A program made the position numbers and the translations under genes. A model generated the notes under the pieces. That model was not told the DNA's origin. It searched no databases and worked only from the letters and a program-made list of their open reading frames with translations. Positions 50,414-59,008 of a stretch of 64,000 nt of DNA are shown here, in pieces. This stretch comes from Oscillospiraceae bacterium (GTDB taxonomy: Bacteria; Bacillota; Clostridia; Oscillospirales; Oscillospiraceae). Where the stretch lies: contig CAKASQ030000050.1 in NCBI GenBank assembly GCA_916988195.3, positions 1-64,000 on the forward strand, read 5' to 3'. Position 1 is the first letter of the stretch. Every line of letters begins with the position of its first letter.

Positions 50414-52092
50414 GTTATATCCCCCTTTTTTGCTTCATCTGCCAGCCGCAGAAGCTCTGCCGCGCCGGCAAGCGTTGTTTCCGTGATCATGCTGCCGCCG
50501 ATGAGGCGGGCCAGCTCCTGCCTGCGCCCTGCGTCATCCAGATGCAGCACGCTCGTGTATGTTCTTTCGTGCTCCACGCGCTTTTCCACGGTAAACTCTG
50601 CATCCGCCATCGCGGCAATCTGCGGAAGATGCGTCACGCAGAGCACCTGCCGCCCTTTGGACACGGCCCAGAGCTTGAGCGCCACCTTCTGTGCGGCCCT
50701 TCCGCTCACGCCCGCGTCGACCTCGTCAAAAATCAGCGTCGGCACGCCGTCCTGCTGCGCGAGCACCTGCTTCATGGCGAGCATGATTCTGGCCAGCTCG
50801 CCGCCAGAAGCAACCTTTGAGAGCGGCTTGAGCGCCTCGCCGACATTCGCGGACATCAAAAACCGCACGCGATCTAACCCGGTTTCCGCAGGCTCCTGCG
50901 GGGTAAACTCGCAGACAAAGCGGATCTTCGGCATATCGAGCTGCCGCAGCTCCTCGCAGATATCCGTCTCCATTTCCTTTGCAGCCTGAATCCGTTTTTC
51001 ACGAAGGGTTTCTCCCAGCCGGACGGCCTCTTTTTGAAACGCTGCCCGCTGCTTTTTGAGGCTCTCTAAGCGGTCGGACGCAAATTCAATCTCATCCAGC
51101 CGCTGCTCGGATTTCTGAAGATACGTCAAAACATCTTCTACGCTTGCGCCGTATTTGCGCTTGAGCTTGTGAATGGTGTCCAGCCGTTCTTCAATTTGCT
51201 CGAGCTCCCCTTCCGAGTAGCTCAAATCATCCCGCATCGCGCGAAGCTCGTCTGCTGCGTCCTGCACGCTGTACATAAGGTCCGAGATTTTCTGATAGAG
51301 CGTCTCCATGTCTGCGCTGATGTTGTTTACCCGGGAAAGCGCATGCTCAGCATTGGATAAAAGGCCCGCCGCGCCGTCGGAGCTGTCTCCACCGTAGAGC
51401 GCTTCATCAGCCGCGCGCAGTGCGTCCGAGAGCTTCTCCGCGTTCTGGAGCACCTTGCGCCGCTCCTTGAGCTGCTCCTCTTCGCCGGGCGTAAGATTTG
51501 CTGCCCGGATTTCCTCAATCTGATATTGGAGCGACTCTAAAAGCCGCAGCTTTTCTGACTCGTCCATGCTGAGCTTTTGCATCTCCCGCCGGACGGATTG
51601 CAGCGCGTCAAATGCCGCGCGGTAGTCTTCCAGCTCTTTTTCATCGCGTGCAAACGCGTCGAGATAAGTCAGGTGGTTTTCCTCGTCAAAGAGCTGCTGC
51701 GAATCGTGCTGGCCGTGGATGTTGATGAGCCTTGCGCCCAGCTTTTTAAGCGCCGCCACGCTTACCGGCCGCCCGTTCACGCGGCAGACATTTTTTCCGT
51801 CCGCGTAAATTTCGCGCTGCACCTGCAATTCCTGCGGGTCAAATTCCACCTGATTCTCGGAAAACCAGCTGCATTCCGGAATCTTCGTAAAAATCGCGCT
51901 CACAAACGCGCGGCTAGCGCCGGTTCGGATGACATCCCGATATGTGCGCTCGCCTAAGATCGCCGAAATCGCGTCAATGACGATGGATTTACCGGCGCCG
52001 GTTTCGCCGGTCAGAACGTTGAAGCCGCCCTCGAAGAGAATTTCCGCCTGCTCAATGACGGCGATATTTTCAATATGCAGAACGCTCAGCAT
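50410..52092 (-). CDS. recN: DNA repair protein RecN
   Basis: A 560-residue SMC-like ATPase acting early in double-strand break repair. Walker A is LTGETGAGKSIVIDAI near the N-terminus, with the marker KLGARLINIHGQHDSQ. Two coiled-coil arms span about 150-350. The signature VASGGELARIMLAMK and Walker B TLIFDEVDAGVSGRAA lie in the C-terminal half. It sits in the usual place after argR. Confidence 0.95.
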   Translation of the reverse strand: MLSVLHIENIAVIEQAEILFEGGFNVLTGETGAGKSIVIDAISAILGERTYRDVIRTGASRAFVSAIFTKIPECSWFSENQVEFDPQELQVQREIYADGKNVCRVNGRPVSVAALKKLGARLINIHGQHDSQQLFDEENHLTYLDAFARDEKELEDYRAAFDALQSVRREMQKLSMDESEKLRLLESLQYQIEEIRAANLTPGEEEQLKERRKVLQNAEKLSDALRAADEALYGGDSSDGAAGLLSNAEHALSRVNNISADMETLYQKISDLMYSVQDAADELRAMRDDLSYSEGELEQIEERLDTIHKLKRKYGASVEDVLTYLQKSEQRLDEIEFASDRLESLKKQRAAFQKEAVRLGETLREKRIQAAKEMETDICEELRQLDMPKIRFVCEFTPQEPAETGLDRVRFLMSANVGEALKPLSKVASGGELARIMLAMKQVLAQQDGVPTLIFDEVDAGVSGRAAQKVALKLWAVSKGRQVLCVTHLPQIAAMADAEFTVEKRVEHERTYTSVLHLDDAGRRQELARLIGGSMITETTLAGAAELLRLADEAKKGDIT

Positions 52093-52116
52093 GGCCGATT
52101 CTCCTTTCGGCAGTTT

Positions 52117-52587
52117 TTAGGCGCGGGGGGCATGGGTCGTGATCTGGCTGCGGATCTCCGCGCAGATACCGGCCGCCGAGGAAGCGTCCCGCAGAACGAC
52201 CATGCACGTATCGTCGCCGCCCAGCGTCCCGACCACCTCGGGAAGGTCTAATTTATCGAGCGCCGAACAGGCCGCCATTGCAAGCCCAGGCAGGGTCTTG
52301 ATGACGATAATGTTCTGCGCATAGTCTACACTTGTCACGCACTGACTGAAGATGATATTGAGCTTGGAGGAAAACGCATGCTCCACAGGCTTTGCACTCG
52401 CGCTGTAGCGATAGGTCCCGTTCGGGCCGAGCTCCTTGATGATGCGAAGCTGCTTGATATCCCGGGAAATGGTGGCCTGCGTGGTGTTGAAGCCGCATTC
52501 CTGCAATTGCTGCAAAAGCTGCTCCTGCGTTTCGATGTCGTTGTCGCGGATGAGCTCGAGAATTTTCTCGTGGCGTTTTGATTTCAT
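52117..52587 (-). CDS. argR: Arginine repressor ArgR
   Basis: A 156-residue arginine-responsive regulator. Residues 1-70 are the winged helix (RHEKILELIRDNDIETQEQL, FNTTQATISRDIKQLRII). The C-terminal domain carries the arginine-binding and hexamerisation region (VVGTLGGDDTCMVVLRDASS). Start at the ATG four bases before the end of nadK's neighbour gap, with AGAGG ahead; the open frame upstream overlaps nadK and is not conserved. Confidence 0.94.
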   Translation of the reverse strand: MKSKRHEKILELIRDNDIETQEQLLQQLQECGFNTTQATISRDIKQLRIIKELGPNGTYRYSASAKPVEHAFSSKLNIIFSQCVTSVDYAQNIIVIKTLPGLAMAACSALDKLDLPEVVGTLGGDDTCMVVLRDASSAAGICAEIRSQITTHAPRA

Positions 52588-52591
52588 GGCG

Positions 52592-53461
52592 TTACCTCTG
52601 CCTGTCGATAAATTTTTTGTTGAGGATGTCAAAGAAGCTCGTCTGCTTGAGCCGCACCAGCTTTGTCGTCTTCTGTGCGGTCTTTGTGGTGATAACGTCT
52701 CCGGTATTGAGCCGGAACGCTCTGCCGCCGTCGACCGACAAATAGGCGTTGTGCCGTCCGATTTTCCCGATCCTGACGGAAATGACGCGCTCCGGAGATA
52801 CGACGATGGTCTTTGTAAGCATCGCATGCGCGCAGATCGGTGTAATCAGAAGATTTCTGGCAGACGGCTCGACGATCGGGCCGCCGGCGGACATGGAGTA
52901 GGCCGTGGAGCCGGTCGGGGTCGAGATGATCACGCCGTCTCCTGAAAAGCTCGTGGCCTCTACATTATCGCAGTAGACCGACACCTGCACCACGCGCGCG
53001 ATGGCGCCCTTGGTGACGACCGCGTCGTTGAGCGCCGTCTCATGCAGCAGCTTTTGGCCGTTTGCACCGGTGACGGTCACGTCGATCATGCTGCGCGGCT
53101 CGAGCGTATAGTCTCCCGTGGGGAGCTTGCGCAAAAGTTCCAGCTCTCCGGCTTCTAACTCCGCAATAAAGCCCATCGTTCCAATGTTCACGCCAAGGAT
53201 GGGAAGGCCGTGCGCGGTGGCAATTTTGGAGGCATGGAGAATCGTGCCGTCGCCTCCGAAGCAGACCAGCATATCGGCGTTTTTGATCTCGCGGTGCAAA
53301 TCCCGGAAGTCCATCGTCTTCGGGAGCTCATAGTCCCGGTCCACGTCAAACGGCAGGCACATCACGGTCTCCACGCCGCAGCTTTCCAGAATCTTTTTCG
53401 CCTGCTGGACCGTCCGGAACTGCTTGTCCCGGTATGGATTCGGCGTCAGAACAATTTTCAT
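52592..53461 (-). CDS. nadK: NAD kinase
   Basis: A 289-residue ATP-NAD kinase that makes NADP. The GGDGT motif is at MLVCFGGDGTILHASK, the substrate loop is LNDAVVTKGAIAR, and STPTGSTAYSMSAGGPI is the conserved active-site segment. An ATG nine bases upstream lies directly against AAAGG, so the second ATG (MKIVLTPNPYRDK) is chosen. Between argR and tlyA, as usual in Firmicutes. Confidence 0.94.
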   Translation of the reverse strand: MKIVLTPNPYRDKQFRTVQQAKKILESCGVETVMCLPFDVDRDYELPKTMDFRDLHREIKNADMLVCFGGDGTILHASKIATAHGLPILGVNIGTMGFIAELEAGELELLRKLPTGDYTLEPRSMIDVTVTGANGQKLLHETALNDAVVTKGAIARVVQVSVYCDNVEATSFSGDGVIISTPTGSTAYSMSAGGPIVEPSARNLLITPICAHAMLTKTIVVSPERVISVRIGKIGRHNAYLSVDGGRAFRLNTGDVITTKTAQKTTKLVRLKQTSFFDILNKKFIDRQR

Positions 53462-53466
53462 TGGGC

Positions 53467-54270
53467 TCATCCTTTCAGCGCAGCGTGCGCCTGCGCGACC
53501 AGATCGCCGGGAGCCAGATAGGAATCCTCGCCCGGCTGCATGGAAAGATGCGCAAGAAATTCAATGTTGCCCTCCGGCCCCTTGACGGGCGAGAAGGTCA
53601 GGTTCCGAATGGTAAAATCAAGAGATTTTGCAAGCGAGATGAAGTTTTGGAGCACTTCCTCATGCACGGCCGGGTCGCGGACAACACCCTTTTTGCCGAC
53701 CTTGTCCTTCCCCGCTTCAAACTGCGGCTTGATGAGGCACAGCACCTGCCCCGTGGGTTTTAAAAGCGTCTTTACGACCGGGAGCACCAGCGAGAGCGAG
53801 ATAAACGATACGTCGATGACAGACAGGTCAAGCGGCTCGCCCAGGTCTTCCAGAGTAACATAGCGGATGTTCGTCCGCTCCATGACAACGACGCGCGGGT
53901 CGTTGCGAATTTTCCACGCCAGCTGGCCGTAGCCCACGTCGATGGCAAAGACCTTGCTTGCCCCCTGCTGAAGCAGGCAGTCAGTAAACCCGCCCGTCGA
54001 TGCGCCAGAGTCGCTGCAAACGTAGCCCGTTGGGTCAACACCGAAATTTTTGAGCGCCTTCTCAAGCTTGAGGCCTCCCCGGCTGACATACGGGCAGGCG
54101 CTGCCGCGCACCTCAATGTTTGAGGTTATGTCGACCTCCATGCCGGACTTGTCCGCTTTCTGGCCGTTTACGTAGACCTCGCCCGCCATAATCGTGGCCT
54201 GCGCCTTCGCGCGGGACTCTGCAAGGCCGAGACTTACCAGCAGCACATCCAGCCGCTCCTTATGCTTCAT
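53467..54270 (-). CDS. tlyA: TlyA-family rRNA 2'-O-methyltransferase
   Basis: A 267-residue protein with an N-terminal S4 RNA-binding domain (ERLDVLLVSLGLAESRAKAQ) and a Rossmann-type methyltransferase domain (CSDSGASTGGFTDCLLQQGA, FAIDVGYGQLAWKIRND, DVSFISLSLVLPV). Family members methylate 16S/23S rRNA, and some are haemolysin-like. It overlaps the dxs stop by eleven bases and precedes nadK. Confidence 0.92.
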   Translation of the reverse strand: MKHKERLDVLLVSLGLAESRAKAQATIMAGEVYVNGQKADKSGMEVDITSNIEVRGSACPYVSRGGLKLEKALKNFGVDPTGYVCSDSGASTGGFTDCLLQQGASKVFAIDVGYGQLAWKIRNDPRVVVMERTNIRYVTLEDLGEPLDLSVIDVSFISLSLVLPVVKTLLKPTGQVLCLIKPQFEAGKDKVGKKGVVRDPAVHEEVLQNFISLAKSLDFTIRNLTFSPVKGPEGNIEFLAHLSMQPGEDSYLAPGDLVAQAHAALKG

Positions 54271-56098
54271 GACATACCTCCCGGATTCTGCCCAAGAGCG
54301 CATTCGCGTTCAGGCCGGTCAACTCATACAAATCCTGCATCGCGCCGTGACCGATGAAGGAAGCTCCAAGATTCTGCTTTGCGCAGACGCAGGAAATGTT
54401 AGCCTGCGCCAGATGCGAGAAAATATCGTTTGCCACGCAGCCGCGGTCGGATGTTTCCTCCACCACGAGCACACGTCCCGTCTTGCGGCAGGCCGCTTCG
54501 ATGGCCGCCCAGTCGATAGGGGCAATCGTCCGCAGCTTCAGAATTTCGGCAGACAGCCCATCCTTTTCGGCCGCTTCCGCCGCCTCGAGCACTGCGTTGA
54601 TCATCGTTCCGTAGGTAATGACAGTGCAGGACGTTCCCTCTTTCAGGCGCGTTTCTTCCGCGTTTTCCCGGTAAGCGCCCTCGCCGCCTCTGGGATAGCG
54701 CACAGCGACGGGACACGTGTCCGTCAGGACAGCCTCTCGGAGCATCACGCGGAGCTCGGCAAAGCTTGCCGGGCAGTAAATTTTAAGCCCCGGCACCTGC
54801 CGGAGGTAGCCAACGTCGAACATGCCGTGGTGCGTCCTTCCGTCTTCTCCGACGAGACCGGCGCGGTCGACCCCCAGCACCACGTGCAGCTGCAAAAGCG
54901 CCATGTCATGCAGCAGCATATCAAACGCACGCTGCAAAAACGTCGAATAAATCGCGACCGCCGGGATAAGTCCCTGCTTTGCCATGCCGCAGGCCATCGA
55001 GAGCGCGTGCTCCTCGGCGATGCCGACATCGAAGAACCGGTCGGGGCAGACCTCCGAGAAGCTTTTCAGTCCCGTTCCGTCGCGCATGGCGGCAGTAATG
55101 GCGCAGACCCTCGGATTCTCCAAGGCGAGCTCCGTGAGCGTCTGGCCGAAAACGTCTGAAAAACAGGGCTGATGGACGCTGCTTGTCCCGCGTGCGGGGT
55201 CGAACTTTCCAACGCCGTGATAGGCCGCCGGCATTTTTTCCGCCAGCTCGTAGCCCTTGCCCTTTTTTGTGATCAGGTGCAGCAGCACCGGCTCATGGAG
55301 CGCCTTTGCGGTTTTTAGAAGCGCTTCTACCTTTTGGATATCGTGCCCGTCGACGGGGCCGAGATAGGTAAAGCCGAGGCTGTCAAAAAGATTCGTGCCC
55401 AAAAGCGTCCGGCGGAAGCGCTCTTTGAGCTTATGGGTAAACTGATAGAGTTTCTGCCCACCGGGGATTTTTGCCGTGAAGGCGCGGTAGCGGAGCTTGA
55501 AGCCGAGATAGTCCGGCCGCAGGCGAACCTTTGCCAGATGCCGCGAAATCGCGCCGACGTTCGGCGTGATGGACATGCCGTTATCATTTAAAATGACGAT
55601 CAAGGGCTCCCGACTCGCGCCCGCGTTATTCAGGCCCTCATAGGAAAGCCCGCCCGTGAGCGCGCCGTCGCCGACGAAGGCGATGACGCTGTAGTCCTGC
55701 TTCTCGAGCGTTCTTGCCCGTGCCATGCCAAGCGCAACTGAGACAGCGTTAGACGCGTGTCCGGCGATGAAGGCGTCCGCGATGCTCTCTGACGGGTCCG
55801 GAAAGCCGGATAGCCCGCCGAGCTGCCGAAGCCTGTCAAAGCCGTCTGCACGCCCGGTGAGCAGCTTATGAACATAGCTCTGATGGCCGACGTCAAAAAC
55901 GAGCCGGTCCTTTTTTGTGTCGAATACGCGCTCAATTGCGAGCGTCAGCTCCACAACGCCAAGATTCGACGCCAAATGCCCGCCGGTCTGGCTGACGTGG
56001 CGAACCAGAAAATCGCGGATCTCCCGGCAGAGCTGCGCCTGCTCTGCGTCGGTCAGCGCCAGAAGATCCGCTCTGGTGTGAATTTTCTCTAAAATCAT
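54260..56098 (-). CDS. dxs: 1-deoxy-D-xylulose-5-phosphate synthase
   Basis: A 612-residue thiamine-diphosphate enzyme, first step of the MEP isoprenoid pathway from pyruvate and glyceraldehyde-3-phosphate. Motifs are GGHLASNLGVVELTLAI, FDVGHQSYVHKLLTGR, the thiamine-binding FVGDGALTGGLSYEGLNN, and the transketolase-type DRAGLVGEDGRTHHGMFD. Start at the ATG preceded by AGAGGTACGT; the longer frame upstream overlaps the membrane-protein gene. Its neighbour ispA, across the OLE region, acts later in the same pathway. Confidence 0.96.
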   Translation of the reverse strand: MILEKIHTRADLLALTDAEQAQLCREIRDFLVRHVSQTGGHLASNLGVVELTLAIERVFDTKKDRLVFDVGHQSYVHKLLTGRADGFDRLRQLGGLSGFPDPSESIADAFIAGHASNAVSVALGMARARTLEKQDYSVIAFVGDGALTGGLSYEGLNNAGASREPLIVILNDNGMSITPNVGAISRHLAKVRLRPDYLGFKLRYRAFTAKIPGGQKLYQFTHKLKERFRRTLLGTNLFDSLGFTYLGPVDGHDIQKVEALLKTAKALHEPVLLHLITKKGKGYELAEKMPAAYHGVGKFDPARGTSSVHQPCFSDVFGQTLTELALENPRVCAITAAMRDGTGLKSFSEVCPDRFFDVGIAEEHALSMACGMAKQGLIPAVAIYSTFLQRAFDMLLHDMALLQLHVVLGVDRAGLVGEDGRTHHGMFDVGYLRQVPGLKIYCPASFAELRVMLREAVLTDTCPVAVRYPRGGEGAYRENAEETRLKEGTSCTVITYGTMINAVLEAAEAAEKDGLSAEILKLRTIAPIDWAAIEAACRKTGRVLVVEETSDRGCVANDIFSHLAQANISCVCAKQNLGASFIGHGAMQDLYELTGLNANALLGRIREVCHEA

Positions 56099-56138
56099 AC
56101 GTACCTCTTTGCGAAGGGCAAAGCCCCTCACGATTTCC

Positions 56139-56729
56139 TTAGCGCTTGCGCTTTGGACGGAGTTTTTCGGGAATGGTATGGAAAAAGTGCAGAATGGTCG
56201 CCGCCGTGCGCACGACCGTCGTGCTGGAGCCGATGGCAAAGGATTTGCCGCAGGCCTTTCCGCCGACGGTGAGCCCCGCGGCCAGCGCGGACATCGAAAG
56301 CGTAACGGCAAGCTCCTGCATGCCGGGGTGCATCGACCATACGCGCACGGCAATCGTCGCGGATGCGGAGCCGGAGATGACGCCGCAGATATCGCCGATC
56401 ACATCGTTGCAGAACGACGACACCCGTCCGGCGTTCCGGATGAGCTTCAAGGCTTCTCCTGCCTCCGGCACCTTGCGCGAGGCCATCGAGTGAAACGGCT
56501 TTTCGTCCGCCGCCGTCACGGCAACGCCGATGATATCAAACACAATGCCGATGGCAATGATGCTGATCAGAATCACAAACGACACGCCAAGCGTTGCGTT
56601 TGCGAGCAAATTGGTTGAAATCAGGCTCATCACCGCCGAAATGCAGACAGTAATGACAAAAATCGTGATGATCCAGCGCCAGTCCGTTCCGGACTTCTTC
56701 GGCGCCTTCCCGCTTTTCTGCGCAGCCAA
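56139..56729 (-). CDS. oapA: OapA-like membrane protein, partner of OLE RNA
   Basis: A 196-residue protein with about four hydrophobic segments (WIITIFVITVCISAVMSLIS, LGVSFVILISIIAIGIVFDI, then Gly/Ala-rich SSFCNDVIGDICGVISGSAS and LTVGGKACGKSFAIGSS) and basic ends. It sits between dxs and a large structured non-coding region beside ispA, the position of OapA, the OLE-associated protein known from Bacillus halodurans. Homologues are often labelled CorB/CNNM-like magnesium transporters. The start codon is TTG after GGAGAAAACGA; no ATG is suitably placed. The identification rests on context plus general resemblance. Confidence 0.78.
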   Translation of the reverse strand: MAAQKSGKAPKKSGTDWRWIITIFVITVCISAVMSLISTNLLANATLGVSFVILISIIAIGIVFDIIGVAVTAADEKPFHSMASRKVPEAGEALKLIRNAGRVSSFCNDVIGDICGVISGSASATIAVRVWSMHPGMQELAVTLSMSALAAGLTVGGKACGKSFAIGSSTTVVRTAATILHFFHTIPEKLRPKRKR

Positions 56730-56769
56730 ATCGTTTTCTCCTACATATCATAAAAATGAACCAAAACCT

Positions 56770-56878
56770 GCGTAGGGGACGATGCCCACATCGTCCCAGC
56801 AGAATCCACCGATTTCATGAAAAACTTCGGCGAATCCGCAGGTTCCCAATGGGTCGATGTTGGCATCGACCCCTACGC
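56770..56878. repeat. Palindromic dispersed repeat, copy A
   Basis: A 109-bp element with 9-base outer inverted ends (GCGTAGGGG and CCCCTACGC). Each end carries its own hairpin (GGGACGATG/CATCGTCCC and GGGTCGATG/CATCGACCC), and a non-palindromic middle contains AATCCGCAGG. It has the same layout as the element at 57797-57901. It lies between the OLE region and oapA. Confidence 0.75.
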
Positions 56879-56969
56879 GTTGTTTGAAGATTTTACGTGT
56901 AACGGAAAAAGCCCGTATTTGCATCCTGCAAAAACCTCGTAGAGTTTTGCGCCCACAGGCGCAGCTCCT

Positions 56970-57664
56970 TTGCCCAAAAAGCGCTTGCTTTTTGGGCAAT
57001 TCAGATGGCGGCAGATCTGGTTAATCTTACGGCTTAGGTCGGGTTTGTTTTCCACCCGGGCAGCCTCCCGTCGCCGAAGAGGCGGTTTCCCTTTCATGCC
57101 CGGGCCGATTCGTTGCCAAAACCGGTACCCGATTGCCACTGAGTCCGTACCGCAATCCCAGATCTGCCCGAATCGACAGCCTAGATGATTTCCATAACAG
57201 CTTTCTTCCGGTTCTAATCCTCTTTTGCAGACAGTGTTTCAAGAAGCGCGTTCGCCATTTTCAAATGGTGTCGGCGCGCCTTTCCCCGAGCTGTCCACGC
57301 AAGGCAGGCTACGCTGCACACAGCGTTCACGGCGTAAAAGCCGGGTAGCACCGCAATGCAGGTTCAAGCCGGTACCGTACAGCGGTCGTTTAGACCGCAA
57401 AGGGAGTACGCCGCTGCACGAGATCCGGTCTCCACAGCGGGCGGGTCGCTCATTTCATGCCATTGAAACGCGCCCGGCCGCCGCAGGCAAAATTGCCTCC
57501 CCCCAGCATCCACCCCAGACTGGGCGTAAGAAGCAGACACCAGGGGCTTCACAGATGTGCCCTTTAAAGGATTTTTAGGCCCTTCCTCGAAACCGGCAGG
57601 CTGACTAGGATACTGCGCCATCGTTCGCCGCGCAAAGGGGCAAAGGCACCCACATCGCGAGACT
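56970..57664 (-). ncRNA. ole: OLE RNA (ornate large extremophilic RNA)
   Basis: About 0.7 kb without a believable gene between ispA and the OapA-like gene, in the order xseA-xseB-ispA-[gap]-oapA-dxs where OLE RNA occurs in other Firmicutes. It has its own promoter (start near 57664) and many complementary segments on the minus strand, for example GCGAAGTCTCGC at the 5' end and a 13-bp hairpin at the 3' end (56970-57000). GC-rich, strongly ordered sequence such as CCCGACCTAAGCCGTAAG near 57030 looks like RNA, not protein. OLE RNA binds OapA at the membrane and is linked to magnesium, alcohol and cold tolerance. The ends are approximate and no covariance check was possible. Confidence 0.8.
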
Positions 57665-57670
57665 TCGCAT

Positions 57671-57699
57671 ATTATACCATGTTTCCAGTGTATATACAA
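57671..57699 (-). promoter_or_regulatory. Promoter of the OLE RNA
   Basis: Minus strand TTGTAT (57699-57694), 17 bases, TATAAT (57676-57671), between the ispA terminator and the structured region. It would let OLE, oapA and dxs be transcribed independently of xseAB-ispA. Confidence 0.7.
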
Positions 57700-57732
57700 G
57701 CTCATATTCAAGAATATTCTATGAACGAGCGT

Positions 57733-57766
57733 AAGAAAAAGACCCTCCTCCGAAGAAGAGAGTCCA
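57733..57766 (-). terminator. Terminator behind the ispA operon
   Basis: GACTCTCTTC and GAGGAGGGTC (57764-57755, 57750-57741) pair with two G-U wobbles around TTCG, followed by TTTTTCTT on the minus strand. It ends the transcript from xseA-xseB-ispA before the OLE promoter. Confidence 0.7.
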
Positions 57767-57796
57767 GTTGCGTTTGTGTTAATGTAATCCGAATTT

Positions 57797-57901
57797 CGTA
57801 GGGGCGGACGCCTCTGTCCGCCCTTTAGAAGCATCGAATTCGCCAAAGATTACCGTAAAATTGGAATTTTCCGCAGGCGGACAGAGTCGTCCGCCCCTAC
57901 G
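57797..57901. repeat. Palindromic dispersed repeat, copy B
   Basis: A 105-bp element with outer ends CGTAGGGG and CCCCTACG, terminal hairpins GGGCGGAC/GTCCGCCC and GGCGGAC/GTCCGCC, and a middle ending in TTCCGCAGG. It has the same architecture and orientation as copy A. It lies just behind the ispA stop. Confidence 0.75.
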
Positions 57902-57915
57902 CACAGCAAAAGGTT

Positions 57916-58782
57916 TTAGCACTCGCGAATCGCGAGCTTCATGGAAAGCTCCTTTAAAAAGTCGGAGTCCTCGAACGCGCCGAGCGCCTCAATGGCTTTC
58001 TGCGTTTCCTTTTCAATGAGCCGCGAGCACGCACCCACGCCGTAGAGTCGGACGAATGTGTTCTTGTTCTCGTCCATGCCGGTGGCCTTGCCCATCTTGC
58101 CGGAGTCTCCGAGGACGTCCAGCATATCGTCTCTTGTCTGGAACGCAAGGCCAAGCGCTTCCGCGTACCGGTCCGCCGCGTCCAGCTGCTCCTGCGTTCC
58201 GCCCGCTGCGATGACACCAAGCTGGCAGGCAGCCGAAATGAGCGCACCGGTCTTGAGACGATGGACGTTAAAAATTTCCTCCTCCGTCAGAACGAGCTGC
58301 TCGCCAGCCAGATCCAAAACCTGTCCCCCGACCATACCGCATTCGCCGGCACGTTTCGATAACAGCGCCACGGCTTTGCAGATTCTATCCGCCGGAAGCT
58401 CCGCCTTTGCAAGCGAGCCAAATGCTGCGGTCAGAAGCGCATCTCCCGCGAGGACAGCATTTGCCTCACCGAAAACCTTGTGGTTCGTGAGCCGGCCGCG
58501 CCGGTAGTCGTCGTTATCCATGCACGGAAGATCATCGTGGATGAGGCTGTAGGTATGCACCATCTCGATGGCCGCCGCAAAGGGCAATGCCTTTTCCATA
58601 TCGCCCCCGCACACGCGGCAGAACTCCAGCGTCAGAATCGGGCGGATGCGCTTGCCGCCGGCAAGTAAGCTGTAGCGCATTGCGTCGAAAAGCTGCTTCT
58701 GCGGTACGTCGTCGGTGAAAAGCGTTTTCAGATAGTCCTCCACGGTTTTCTGGTAGTCTGCCATTATGTCTTTAAACATCAT
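57916..58782 (-). CDS. ispA: Polyprenyl (farnesyl/geranylgeranyl) diphosphate synthase IspA
   Basis: A 288-residue trans-prenyltransferase that condenses IPP with allylic diphosphates. The first aspartate-rich motif is HDDLPCMDNDDYRRG, the second is FQTRDDMLDVLGD, and the lysine/arginine sites are in SLLAGGKRIRPIL. The start is uncertain: GTATG at 58791 is too close to GGAG, so 58782 or 58779 fits better. It overlaps xseB. Chain length (C15 or C20) cannot be decided from sequence alone. Confidence 0.93.
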   Translation of the reverse strand: MMFKDIMADYQKTVEDYLKTLFTDDVPQKQLFDAMRYSLLAGGKRIRPILTLEFCRVCGGDMEKALPFAAAIEMVHTYSLIHDDLPCMDNDDYRRGRLTNHKVFGEANAVLAGDALLTAAFGSLAKAELPADRICKAVALLSKRAGECGMVGGQVLDLAGEQLVLTEEEIFNVHRLKTGALISAACQLGVIAAGGTQEQLDAADRYAEALGLAFQTRDDMLDVLGDSGKMGKATGMDENKNTFVRLYGVGACSRLIEKETQKAIEALGAFEDSDFLKELSMKLAIREC

Positions 58783-59008
58783 CGCGTTCATACTCCGTTT
58801 CTGCCGGTGTGCCGTCGGCGGTTTTCATCAGCTTGACGACCTCAAGCTCTGCTTTGTCGAGGAGCTTGCCGCAGGTGTCGACCAGAGCCGTCCCTTCCTG
58901 AAAGAGCTTGAGCGCGTCCTCCAGCGGCACATTCCCCTGCTCGAGCTGACGGACAATTTCGTCGAGCCTTGTGATTGACTGCTCAAAGCTCTGTGATTTC
59001 TTTGCCAT
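58772..59008 (-). CDS. xseB: Exodeoxyribonuclease VII small subunit
   Basis: A 78-residue small subunit with the family pattern FEQSITRLDEIVRQLEQGNV, PLEDALKLFQEGTALV. It binds the large subunit to form exonuclease VII, which degrades single-stranded DNA. AGGAGGAACGCC precedes the ATG, chosen over a longer frame. It overlaps xseA by 26 bases and ispA by eleven. Confidence 0.94.
   Translation of the reverse strand: MAKKSQSFEQSITRLDEIVRQLEQGNVPLEDALKLFQEGTALVDTCGKLLDKAELEVVKLMKTADGTPAETEYERDDV

Noticed and set aside
56748-56999. An 83-codon minus-strand open frame over the repeat before oapA
   Set aside because: It mostly translates a palindromic repeat and the 3' hairpin of the OLE region, with no ribosome site.
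57000-57660. RNase P RNA, tmRNA or a cobalamin riboswitch in the ispA-oapA gap
   Set aside because: Their hallmark sequences are missing (for RNase P the GAGGAAAGTCC segment, for tmRNA the tRNA-like ends, for the cobalamin class the B12 box), while position and neighbours fit OLE.
57364-57846. A 160-codon minus-strand open frame between ispA and oapA
   Set aside because: It spans the ispA terminator, the OLE promoter and part of the structured RNA, and its sequence has no protein-like pattern.
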